Source of the DNA: Pyronema omphalodes
Taxonomy: Eukaryota > Ascomycota > Pezizomycetes > Pezizales > Pyronemataceae
Direction: 5' to 3'
Assembly: GCA_024516155.1 (NCBI GenBank)
Contig: JAJJXM010000195.1
Span: forward strand, 1-18,352
DNA length: 18,352 nt
The notes beneath the pieces were generated by a model, which saw only the letters and a list, made by a program, of their open reading frames with translations, was not told the DNA's origin and searched no databases. This document shows, piece by piece, positions 8,406 through 17,685 of this stretch (position 1 is its first letter; each line of letters begins with the position of its first letter). The position numbers and the translations under genes were made by a program.

Positions 8406-8418
8406 TTACGTTCTGTCG
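8406..8418 (+). other. Gypsy-E primer-binding site
   Basis: The sequence TTACGTTCTGTCG starts one base after the LTR end. Nine of its bases (8408-8416) pair with the predicted RNA 5' end at 8222-8230. It does not look like the complement of the CCA end of a tRNA, because TGG is absent at its start. Gypsy-B has a similar beginning (TTACGATCG) at 484. Confidence 0.6.
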
Positions 8419-8585
8419 AACAAATCTCCAACCTACGCAGTCCATAGACCTTGAACCCCAGAACAAACCACCAAGAGTGTCTTTATTCTTGCCGAGTTGC
8501 TGCTGTGTATTCCGATCTTCGCTTGCGAATTTGAAGAATACCTGACACTGCCAGTCAAGATAACTGCCTCCTGTAGTCATTGTTC

Positions 8586-8816
8586 ATGAACAAAGTCGCT
8601 TGGGTCCGCGAATTCGAACCTGCCTTGATCAGTCCAGAACACCTGTTCTTCAGATTTGGTATCCCGACCTCCTACTACGAAGACGCCCAGATCGCCCTCC
8701 AGCTTGCCAAAGAATACGGCTACCTAGCAATCCTGTGGAAATACCAACCACCGACAACCTCCGGAAGCCCCAGCTCAATCCTGTTTACCCTCACTGTCCC
8801 AGTACCCCGCCACTAA
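8586..8816 (+). CDS. Gypsy-E leader ORF upstream of gag, 76 aa, unknown function
   Basis: A small ORF that starts at ATG 8586, 180 nt after the LTR, and ends with TAA three nt before the gag ATG (8820). It is in the same frame as gag. No known domain is recognised. It corresponds in place and size to 519-761 in Gypsy-B and aligns with it over about 46 residues with one gap: AW near the N-terminus, AL, FGI, a later Ala, then YL and W. Downstream of the aligned part it is rich in Pro, Ser and Thr. With the stop so close to the gag start, gag would need reinitiation or leaky scanning, so the ORF may tune Gag output even if its product has no function. Confidence 0.5.
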   Translation: MNKVAWVREFEPALISPEHLFFRFGIPTSYYEDAQIALQLAKEYGYLAILWKYQPPTTSGSPSSILFTLTVPVPRH

Positions 8817-8819
8817 ATC

Positions 8820-9962
8820 ATGCCTGTCCACAAAACCTTCACCGATGAGCTCTGGGCTAGAATCCAAGATGCTTCCACTGTCACCGCCTTCGACCCCACA
8901 GTTGGTCCGGTGAACTTTGTCCGCGACCTCTGTGGTCATGTTCTCAACGCCCCTGACCATGTCCTGCCCGATCCCGCCCCAGAACCTGATATTGACCCCA
9001 ACCAACCAACCCTGGCTGAGGAAACTGCCCGGGCCAATGCTGCGGAAGCCGAACTTTCCCGACAACGCGAAATCATCACCCGCCTCCTTGCTGCCCCACA
9101 GCCTGCGGCCCAGGGTGAGAAACTCCCTGATGCACCTTTGTATGATGGCTCCAGGGATGAACTCCGAGCATTTGTCACCCACCTACGCCTCAAGCTCCTC
9201 AGTGACCAGGGTCGCTACCCCACTGCCAGACAACGTGTTGCCTACGCTGTGGGACGCCTCCGAGGTCGTGCCATGCAACAACTGATCCCCTTCATCCGCG
9301 AAGATGGCGAAACGGCATCCCTGGACGATGTTGAAGATGTCATCAGGATCCTTCAGGCTACCTTTGGCGATCCCGATGCAGCTGCAACCGCCAGACACAA
9401 GCTCCAGGCCCTCCGACAAGGCAACAAGGAGTTCTCAGCCTACTACGCTGAGTTCTCTAGGTTGGTCTCTGAACTTAACTGGGATGAACGTGCTACCATG
9501 GATGCTCTTCGCAATGGCCTGTCCATTGAGATTCTTGAGAAACTCATTGGGGTACCGCCTGCTACCAATCTGCGCACCTTCGTCGACCAGTGTCAACACC
9601 TGGACTCCCAGATCCGTGCCATCGATATTCTCCGAAAGTTGAGAACTGGTTCCCGCACTACCAGTCACGCCACACCCCGCGCAGCCCCACCCGCCTTCGC
9701 TCCTGCACCCGCTCAACGACCTGCTCCGCCCAGCACACCCTACTACGGACCTGCCCCCATGGACCTCTCTGCTAATCGACGCAAGATTACACCCCAGGAA
9801 CGCGCTGCTCGCCTAGCTGAAGGCCGCTGCCTCTACTGTGGTGGACATGGACACATGGCTGCAGCCTGCCCGAATAAACCGGCCACCCTTCGTGCTGCAG
9901 CAGTTGCACCTAACCCAGTTCCGGAGACCCCCCTCTCTGACGAGGAGTCGGGAAATGCCTAG
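8820..9962 (+). CDS. gag: Gypsy-E Gag (capsid and nucleocapsid), 380 aa
   Basis: Structural protein of the virus-like particle. ATG 8820 is the first Met of the frame after the leader ORF stop. The N-terminal ~100 residues contain a probable coiled-coil helix (LAEETARANAAEAELSRQR, about residues 62-80). The retrotransposon Gag capsid region follows (about 110-280: VAYAVGRLRGRAM, TFGDP, YYAEFSRLV, ATMDALRNGLS). Then comes a Pro/Ala-rich linker and one CCHC knuckle CLYCGGHGHMAAAC at 9828-9869. The ORF is intact. It ends at TAG 9960-9962, four codons after a slippery heptamer through which some ribosomes should pass into pol. The same Gag, frameshifted, is present in Gypsy-B. Confidence 0.93.
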   Translation: MPVHKTFTDELWARIQDASTVTAFDPTVGPVNFVRDLCGHVLNAPDHVLPDPAPEPDIDPNQPTLAEETARANAAEAELSRQREIITRLLAAPQPAAQGEKLPDAPLYDGSRDELRAFVTHLRLKLLSDQGRYPTARQRVAYAVGRLRGRAMQQLIPFIREDGETASLDDVEDVIRILQATFGDPDAAATARHKLQALRQGNKEFSAYYAEFSRLVSELNWDERATMDALRNGLSIEILEKLIGVPPATNLRTFVDQCQHLDSQIRAIDILRKLRTGSRTTSHATPRAAPPAFAPAPAQRPAPPSTPYYGPAPMDLSANRRKITPQERAARLAEGRCLYCGGHGHMAAACPNKPATLRAAAVAPNPVPETPLSDEESGNA

Positions 9963-12900
9963 ACCAGCCGCACATAGATGGCTATGCTGCTGGTCACTCT
10001 CTTTTGTTGTCTTCATTTAGTTGGAAAGTACCTGGTCCTGGAATTATGAATGCAGTAGTAGAAGAAATGTCAATGGAAGGAAAACATCTTGTTGTCTCTT
10101 GTACGCTTACCTTCGGTGATAAAAACATTCGTACCCATGCGCTAATCGACTGTGGCGCCACTGGTATCTCCTTTGTTGATGAAGACTTCGCCCGCCATCA
10201 CCAAATCCCCCTGCAACCCCTACGAAAACCCCGTGCCCTGGAAGTCATCGATGGCCGCCCTATTGCCTCTGGTGACATCACCCACCTCGCCCTTGCTCAA
10301 TGCACCATACACGAGCACCGCGAACAGCTCCCTATGTTCGTTACTAAATTAGGCCACTACCCCCTAGTCCTTGGAATCCCCTGGTTGCAACTTCATGATG
10401 TTGCAATTCGCTTCAGCTCAGGAACAATCACGTTTGGATCACAATACTGCCTGGCCCACTGCAACCCAGTACCAACAACTGACTCTGGTCTCAGTGAAGA
10501 ACCTCCAGAAACCTTCCTACACCCACTCTCTGCGGCTCCAGCCAAACTACACATCGCCTCCCTGACAGCATCTTCCTTCGGTCGAGTGGCTAAGAAACAG
10601 AGACTCTCCATATTTTCCCTGTCTCTGTATGAGTTAAATAAAGCCCTCGACAACAAAGTCAACACTCCCGAGGACCTGAAACGAATCGTACCAACCGAGT
10701 ATCATGATTTCTTGAACTTGTTCGAAGAGGCTGTTGCCAATAAGCTCCCACCCCACCGACCCTACGACCACCGGATTCCGTTGAAGGAAGGATTTACACC
10801 ACCTTTTGGCCCCCTGTATTCCCTGTCGCGCACAGAACTGGAGGCCCTCAAGGCATGGCTCGAGGAAAATCTTTCCAAAGGATTCATCCGACGGTCATCA
10901 TCGCCAGCAGCCTCACCAATCCTGTTTGTCAAGAAATCCGATGGTTCGCTGCGTCTCTGTGTGGACTATCGTGGATTGAATGAAGGAACTATCAAGAATC
11001 CATACCCCTTGCCCCTGATTCAAGAAACCCTCCTACAACTGTCTAAGGCCAAGTACTTCACAACATTAGACATTCGAGGTGCTTACAACCTTGTACGCAT
11101 GGCAGAAGGGGAGGAATGGAAAACTGCATTTCGCACTCGTTATGGCCTCTTCGAGTCCCTTGTTATGCCTTTCGGACTTACGAATGCCCCAGCTGATTTC
11201 CAGGCATTTATCAATGATGTTCTTCGACCATACCTCGACCTCTTCTGTACCGCATACCTTGACGATATCCTGATATATTCCGAAAACCTGGACGATCACC
11301 GAAAACATGTTCGCCAGATTCTTGAAGCCTTGAAGAATGCCGGCCTCCACCTAAAACCAGAAAAATGCAAGTTTCACCAAACAGAAGTCAAGTATCTTGG
11401 GTTATTGGTTGGACGAGACGGTATCAAGATGGATCCGAAAAAGGTAGAAACAGTGGTAAAATGGCAAAACCCTTGCAACCTCAAGGATGTCCAAGAATTC
11501 CTCGGATTCGCAAACTTCTACCGACGATTCATCCGCGATTACTCGAAAGTCGTGGCCCCCCTTACCAGTCTTACCAAGAAGGAAAACGGCAAACCCGTTC
11601 CATTCATCTGGGGTCTGGACCAACAGAAGGCCTTTGATTTGTTAAAAACCTCTTTTACGACCGCACCAGTCCTGCGACACTTCGACTATGATCGCGACGT
11701 TATAGTAGAAACCGATGCCTCAGACTACGTTTCTGCCGGTGTTTTATCACAGTACGATGATGATGGTATATTGCACCCAGTTGCCTTCTTCTCCAAGAAG
11801 CATTCACCAGCGGCATGCAACTACGAGATCTATGATAAGGAATTGATGGCAATTGTCCGCTGCTTCGAAGAATGGCGTCCTCACATTGAGGGGTCAGCAT
11901 TCCCCATTCAGGTTCTCACAGATCATAAAAATCTCGAATATTTCATGACTACCAAGCTTCTGAACCGTCGTCAGGCCCGGTGGTCTGAATTTTTGTCACG
12001 CTTCAACTTCAAGATTATCTACCGGCCCGGGACTGCAGGTGGCAAACCCGATGCCTTGACTCGAAGGTCTGGAGACCTGCCAAAGGAAGGGGATGAACGA
12101 CTGTTAGCCAACCAACAAGCTGTCTTAAAACCCTACAACTTACCTGAGAATCTTCAACTTGCTGCCGAAAACCCACCGAAGGAGAAATATCCCTCGCTCG
12201 AAATGTTGTTCACTGAAGGTTATAAGGCAGACCCATTCCCAGAGCATGTTCTGCAAATGCTTGATGATGGAGTCCAACATTCAAAAGACATATCACTTGC
12301 CGATTGCTCAAAACAACAGGACCGACTCATGTACCGTGGCTGCCAATACGTTCCCGACTACGACCCTCTACGACTTCGCCTCATCCAAGATCACCACGAC
12401 CCCCCTACCATGGGACATCCAGGACGCGCCAAGACCTTCGAGCTTCTCTCCAGGAACTACTACTGGCCATCAATGCGGACTGATGTCGAACGGTTTGTAC
12501 GCAATTGTCATACCTGCAAACGTACTAAAGCCACAAGACACGCTCCCTTTGGTACCCTCAAACCTCTGCCCGTCCCACATCAACCTTGGCAAAGCGTTTC
12601 GGTAGACTTCATCACTGGCCTTCCTCTATCCGATGGATACGATGCAATTTGTGCAGTTGTATGTCGACTGACGAAGCAACGGCACTTGATCCCCTGCCAT
12701 ACGACCATCACAGCTCAAGGGTTTGCTCAGCTCTTCGTGGACAACATTTTCCGATTGCATGGCCTGCCAGATGTTCTTATCTCTGATCGTGGACCACAGT
12801 TCATCGCCAACTTCTGGAAATATCTTGCATCCTGTCTGGGGATCGAAACGGCAACAAGCACAGCATTCCACCCCTAGACAGACGGTCAAACAGAACGTAT

Positions 12901-13657
12901 AAACGCCGTCACCGAACAGTATCTGCGAGCTTACGTCTCCTACCTGCAGGACGACTGGAAAAAGTACTTGTCCCTAGCCGAGTTTGCAGCACACAACCAA
13001 GTATCCGATACGACTACCCTCTCCCCGTTCTTTGCGATGTACGGCAGGCACCCGAAGTGCTCCTTCGAACTCAATATCAGAACCGATAACCCAGATGAAG
13101 TCAACGCTAAACTAGTAGCAGAACGAATGTCACACATTCATGACGTTCTGCGATCGGAAATGAAGTACGCCCAGGCACGATATACAGAAGCGGCCGACCG
13201 GTCACGTGTACCAGCCCCTGTGTTTAAACCCAACGATCTTGTCTGGCTGGACGCTCGCAACCTGCGCACCGAACGGCCATCACGGAAGTTGGAAAACAAG
13301 CACCTCGGCCCGTATCGTGTTGTCAGAGCCATTGGCACACATGCATACGAACTTGACATCCCCGGCACCATGAACCATCACCGGACATTTCCAGTATCAC
13401 TACTCAACCCTGCCCAGTCGGATCCTTTGCCTGGACAAATACTACCGCCTCCCCTGCCTGTTGTTGTTGATGGTGAAGAGGAATGGTTCGTCGACGAAAT
13501 CCTTGACAGTCGGGTTAGACGAGGTCGCTTGCAGTACCTCGTGAAATGGAAGGGTGACTACACGCCAACATGGGAACCAGAGGAATTCCTTGAAGACGTT
13601 ACAGCCGTCGACGAGTTTCACCAGCAATACCCAGACAAGCCTCGACCTCTCTCGTAG
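9941..13657 (+). pseudogene. pol: Gypsy-E Pol: protease, RT, RNase H, integrase, chromodomain; one nonsense codon
   Basis: The polyprotein is in the -1 frame relative to gag; the first ATG in the frame is 10046, but entry is more likely by frameshifting at 9950. Domains in order: aspartic protease with DCGATG (Asp codon 10148); RT (about 10770-11400) with CVDYRGLN, LDIRGAYN, MPFGLTNAP and YLDD at 11255-11266; RNase H (about 11700-12060) with ETDASDY and TDHKNL. The integrase has an HHCC finger (about 12390-12520) and a catalytic core with Asp at 12605 and 12785. The core is cut by TAG at 12875-12877, where the usual FHPQTDGQTE has Gln; the catalytic Glu (12893) lies six codons later. The same frame then stays open through the integrase end to a chromodomain (about 13475-13640; YLVKWKG, TWEPEEF) and stops at 13655-13657. 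One C-to-T change explains the break. Confidence 0.93.
9950..9995 (+). promoter_or_regulatory. Putative -1 ribosomal frameshift signal, Gypsy-E gag/pol
   Basis: The heptamer GGGAAAT (9950-9956) is read as G GGA AAT in the gag frame and fits X XXY YYZ. After a 5-nt spacer, GACCAGC (9962-9968) pairs perfectly with GCTGGTC (9989-9995). Inside, CATAG (9973-9977) pairs with CTATG (9982-9986) around a 4-nt loop. Pol is open in the -1 frame from 9941, so the shift lies within the 22-nt overlap. Gypsy-B has an equivalent site at 2084-2128. The fold is predicted by eye only. Confidence 0.7.
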
Positions 13658-13669
13658 GAACTCGAGCCT

Positions 13670-13682
13670 AAGAGGGGGCTCC
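13670..13682 (+). other. Gypsy-E polypurine tract
   Basis: AAGAGGGGG (13670-13678) followed by CTCC directly before the 3' LTR, 12 nt after the pol stop. It is the expected primer for plus-strand synthesis. The four-base spacer before the LTR is slightly longer than in many elements. Confidence 0.7.
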
Positions 13683-14220
13683 TGTCACGGCTCCAGCATC
13701 GTCACCCATATTCTGGATTGCCTTAGCCTGCACAGTCATAGAGCGCAGCCACAGGGCTGCGCCACATCACATGTCAGCACCAGCTCAGCCACCCTCGCAG
13801 CCGCAACACACTAGTTGTGCTTTCCTTACCACCTTCCTTGTCTGTCTTAGTTATCTTAGTTCGTTTCATCAGCACAAGCGTCACACTGTTATCACATGCA
13901 TTAGGCTCTTGGCTTCTTTGTTTAGGTTCTTGGCTCGGTTGAAAACCCTGTTAGGGTTTGGGTTGTTCTTAGGAGGATTTGTGTATATAAGGAGGGCTCT
14001 CCCTCCGCTCTGTCTGTTTCCTTTTCTTTCTTCTTTACAGAACGTCTTGTCCAGTTAGCAATCTAGTTACCTTGACAACTGCCCCTCCTCGAGCCTTGTC
14101 TTCGTCTTGACCTCTGCCTCCTCCTTCCAGTATCTCCTCCTCCTGCTCTACGTTCCTGTTCCTGCCCTCTGTCCTGAACACTGCGTACCTTGGACGTTCC
14201 CTCGAGCCTGTCCCGTTACA
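13683..14220 (+). repeat. Gypsy-E 3' LTR (538 bp)
   Basis: Same length as the 5' LTR with three substitutions. It begins TGTCACGG after the polypurine tract and ends CCGTTACA. It is followed by TGCATTCC, which resumes LINE-D ORF2. Confidence 0.95.
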
Positions 14221-15983
14221 TGCATTCCGTGAGATTTCCCAATCTCAACGTCGTGCACCAGCGCCATCGCCGCGTCAATTGCTGATCTCTGCGGGCGTCC
14301 ACCTATTTGGTCTCTATGTAGTAAGTCGTGAGAGTCTGCCATCGTGCCTAGGCGAGTGGCCATTAGTTTTTCGAGGGTCTTCCCAAGGCAGTTTAGGAGC
14401 GCAATCGGACGGTATGCCTTTGGATTGCTGTAATCCGGCTTGTTAGGTTTGGCGATAATGACTGTGGTGGCCTGGCGCCAGCATCGCGGATGGTAGCCTA
14501 CCGTCCCTAATGTGGCGTAGAGGTTGTTCATGTGTTCGGGGATGGCAAGGTATGCTTGGCGTAGGCAGGCGAATGTGAGCCCATCGGGTCCGGGCGCCTT
14601 CTTCGGCGAGGAGGAGAATATCGCTGCTTCTACCTCTGTCGGTGTAAAGGTTGTCCACTGCAACTCGCGGCGCGGGGCCAGGACGGACGGAGGCGGTGGT
14701 GGCGGCGGCGGGGGAAACAACTTTTGGAAGGCCTCTACCTTTGCGTCGAAGGAGCTGCAGATTGTTTCTTGGCCGTTTATCATTGCGCGGAGGTTTGGTG
14801 TTAGCTGAGCACGCCGAGGGTTGGTGTACCTAAACGCCTGCCACACATCGGGTCCTTCGGCTTGGGAAAGGTATTCCTTCCACTTTGCATCTTTCGCCGT
14901 TCGAATGGTCCTGTGGTATTCGTTTCGGTGTTGTTTGTAGTTTAGGTGGGATCTATCGTCACGTTTGCGTTTCCACTTACGTCTTGCTTTGGTCATCTTT
15001 TTCCTTGCCTCGGTGACTTCTGCGGTCCACCATCTTTTCGATTGTGGGGTCACTTGTAGTACGGGGGTGGACGTAGTCGCGGCATTAAGGATGGCATCAC
15101 GTATTGACTCCGCCCACGCATCGAGGTTGTCTGTGGTAGGGTGGTTGCGGTATTGTGTCCATGATGGTGTGAGGGCTAAGCACGAGGCACGGAGGGTTTC
15201 GGCGAAGAGCTCCCAATCTGTCTTTTTCCAGTTCAGTCGGTTTGTTGGGGGGGTTGTTTCAGCGTCTGGGTGGGTTGTGTGCACTTCGAAACGTATGACT
15301 TCATGGTCAGATCCCGTAGCGTTGTCGTCGTCAATTGCCCAGTTGATTGTTTCCTCTGCCATGTGGGGCGATGCTAGGGTCAGGTCGAGGACGGAAGAAC
15401 TGCGGCCTTGGTTGTAATAGTAGGTGGGAATGTCAGGGACGGACACGAGGGTCCAGTCTCGTTGTTCGATGAGGTTAACTATTTCGGTGGCGCGGATGGG
15501 GGAACGTGTGGAGGAGTTCCACAGGGCATGGTGAGCGTTGAGGTCACCTGTGATGATGCACCTGCAGGGGAGGGGGAGGGGGGTGAGGGCTCTCGGGATG
15601 GTATAAATATTGCTTTCGGGGTGTTTTTCGTTGTACATATTAAGAAGAAAGAAAGAAGGAATTAAGTCAGTGCCTACCTCAAAGACCTGGAGGTCAGGAT
15701 CCGCGCATATATCGGTGCGCTGAGAAACCCTGAGGTATGGGTTTGTCCTGGTCACATAGGCGGCTGTTCTGTTGGTGGTTCTATCCCCACGCGGTGGCAA
15801 GACCAGTGTGAACGATGGGTGTGTGGTGGCGTAAGTTATGTCGGTAATGTGAATTTCTTGTATTAGGATTATGTCGGCTGTGTTGTGTGCGCTATTCAGC
15901 AGCGCATCGAGTGCTGTTCGTTGTCGGTTCACGTTGTGGGAGACGATCCGTATGGTTGCTGCCAGTCTGTTGTAGCTAGACAT
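14221..15983 (-). pseudogene. LINE-D ORF2, 5' part (APE endonuclease and RT N-terminus)
   Basis: First ~587 codons of ORF2, starting at ATG 15983-15981, which overlaps the end of ORF1 by 8 nt. The APE-type endonuclease has its expected residues: SHNVN (Asn17), QE (Glu43), GDLN (146-149), and SDH (225-227). It would nick the target DNA. A basic, Trp/Lys-rich linker follows, then an 8-9 Pro run, then the RT fingers: KKAPGPDGLT, AYRPIALLNCLGK and RDQIGGRPQRSA. The frame runs to the Gypsy-E insertion (GKSHGM) and into the LTR to 14148 by chance. The other half is at 5736-7867; together they give about 1290 codons. No other break is visible in this half. Confidence 0.9.
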
Positions 15984-17685
15984 GGGCGTTCATCTCAGTG
16001 TCTCTGTCGGCTGGGTTGGTTGGGGCGGCGGCGGGGTTTTGTAACGCTGTCCAGGCTTCTTTGAATATGCGGATGCGTACGGGGCATTGCTTGCTGAAGC
16101 CTGGGTGGTCGAGGTCGGGGAGGTTGGCGTCCGCGCAGTTTTTGCAATGGTATCTACTGTGCTCACAGCTCTTACCTTTGCTTTGGGGGCAGTCGTTGCA
16201 GGCGTGGTCGTCCGTGGGGTGGTTCTGACCGCAGATGCCGCAGGTGGGGCCTTGCGGTCCAGTGCAGTTGGTGTAGTGGTGGCCAAAGAGCAAGCAGCGC
16301 CGACACTGGTCGGTCCGTCGGGCAGAGTGGTACTCGGTGACTCTTCGGGGCTCGAAGGGTACCATGACTCGTTTGCGCTTCAGGAGTGCGAGCTCTCCGG
16401 CGGTACGTACCGCAATAACCACACTGGACGCTTCCTTGCCCACACGTTTCTCCGCGGTCGTCGTATATCGGGGGGGTTGCGCCAGGGTGACAGGTCCGTT
16501 GCTGCGTTCGATCTCCTCCTGGAGGAGGCGCATTCCGTCGGGGGAGTCGGGGTATTGGCTCGTGGGGATTCCATGAACTGCGAGCTTATACCATCGCTCG
16601 TTCAGGCGGGGTGCGGCGATGGAGGTGTTGACCTGTCGCGTCGCTGTGTGTATGGTCCCTAGGTTCTCGGTCAGCTCGGATTCAGTGGTGCCGTCTGTCA
16701 TGGTCACGATGAGGTTTCCTGATGAGGCGTGTCTGATCGTGGCGACAGCCATGTGAGGCGGCGCCTGTGTCTGGGTGAGTGCAGCGTTGATCGCCCTTCC
16801 CAGTTGGGCTTTGGTATTGACGTCGATTTCCGCAGGGTGTGGGAAGGGTATGATGACGGACTGGGGGCGGGTGCGTTGGCGTCGGGGGTGCGGTTTTGCG
16901 GGGGGGGTTGCTTTTGGGGGCGTGGGCGGGGAAGGAGAGGTCAGCGACGGTTGTGCCGGAGGTCCACGGCTGGTGAGTGGTCGTGGGGGGGTTGTGGCGG
17001 CGAGTAGTGGTGGAGGTCGGTATGGCGATGTTGTGGTGGCGAAGGGCGTTTTCCAGGAGTCGGCATCGTTCTTTCCAGTATTGGAGGTCGTCGGGGGGTG
17101 AGTTGGCGGTGGTCGTTTGTTCGGGGTGGGGTTGACGTTGGGGCTGTGTCGGAGGGGGCGGGCTGGGTTTTGTGATTTTGTCGAGTCTTTTGTTGATGGT
17201 GTCGATGGAATGGACAATAGGTCGGAGCGCGTCGTTGGTGTTTTTCGAAATCATAGTGGCGATGGCTGAGAGGAGGTTGTTGTCGGGCTGAGGCTGGGGG
17301 TTGGGGTTGACGTCGGAAGCAGTTATTGTGTGCTGGCTGTCGTTGAGGTTCAGGTCAGAGTCGGATTCGGAGTCGGTGTCGGGGCAACTGTCAGTGTCCA
17401 TGGCGGTCGGCGTTGTTTCGGCGGGGGTCCCATCGAGGTTCACGGGGGTGTTTGTTTCCGGTCGAGTGGCAGTTTTGCGGAGGAGGTCGAGGCCAAGTCT
17501 AGAGTCGGATTTTTGGTGGGGCGTTTGGTGACTCTTCCGGAGACGTTCGTTGATTTCTTAGAGGTCGCGATGGCGGAGGAGCCAGCGTGCGGGGCGTTGA
17601 TTCGGGAAAGCTCGTCGGGGCTAAAAATATTCTTGGGTACCTGCATACGCGAGGGCGTGGCAGGGATGGGCGCGTTAGCGTCCAT
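15976..17685 (-). pseudogene. LINE-D ORF1 (nucleic-acid-binding protein with zinc knuckles), two frameshifts
   Basis: ORF1 proteins of such LINEs bind the element RNA and form the RNP. The start proposed is ATG 17685-17683. The frame stops at 17442-17440, but the next frame is open across that point and holds the Asp/Ser-rich stretch and helical segments (about 17260-17160 and 17100-17040; IDTINKRLDKI and YWKERCRLLENAL) likely to form a coiled coil. From about 16900 the first frame takes over again to the stop at 15978-15976. The two shifts lie next to C-runs (about 17443-17447 and 16901-16908). The C-terminal part has the knuckle CRRCLLFGHHYTNC (16305-16264) and further Cys/His clusters (CGICGQNH...HAC and CKNC). 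These may be true mutations or homopolymer errors in the assembly. Confidence 0.78.

Larger units (their letters stand above)
7868..14220 (+). mobile_element. Gypsy-E: complete Ty3/Gypsy chromovirus
   Basis: A 6353-bp LTR retrotransposon inserted in opposite orientation into LINE-D ORF2. It has 538-bp LTRs with three differences (7917/13732, 7948/13763, 8266/14081), a primer-binding site at 8407, a leader ORF, gag, pol in the -1 frame, a C-terminal chromodomain and a polypurine tract at 13670. LTR ends are TGTCACGG and CCGTTACA, a near-perfect inverted repeat. The target was GGTTAGCATTCC in LINE-D, and GCAT (or GCATT, depending on where the LTR edge is drawn) is duplicated. One nonsense codon in the integrase is the only visible lesion. 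LTR identity of about 99.4% indicates a recent insertion. Confidence 0.95.
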
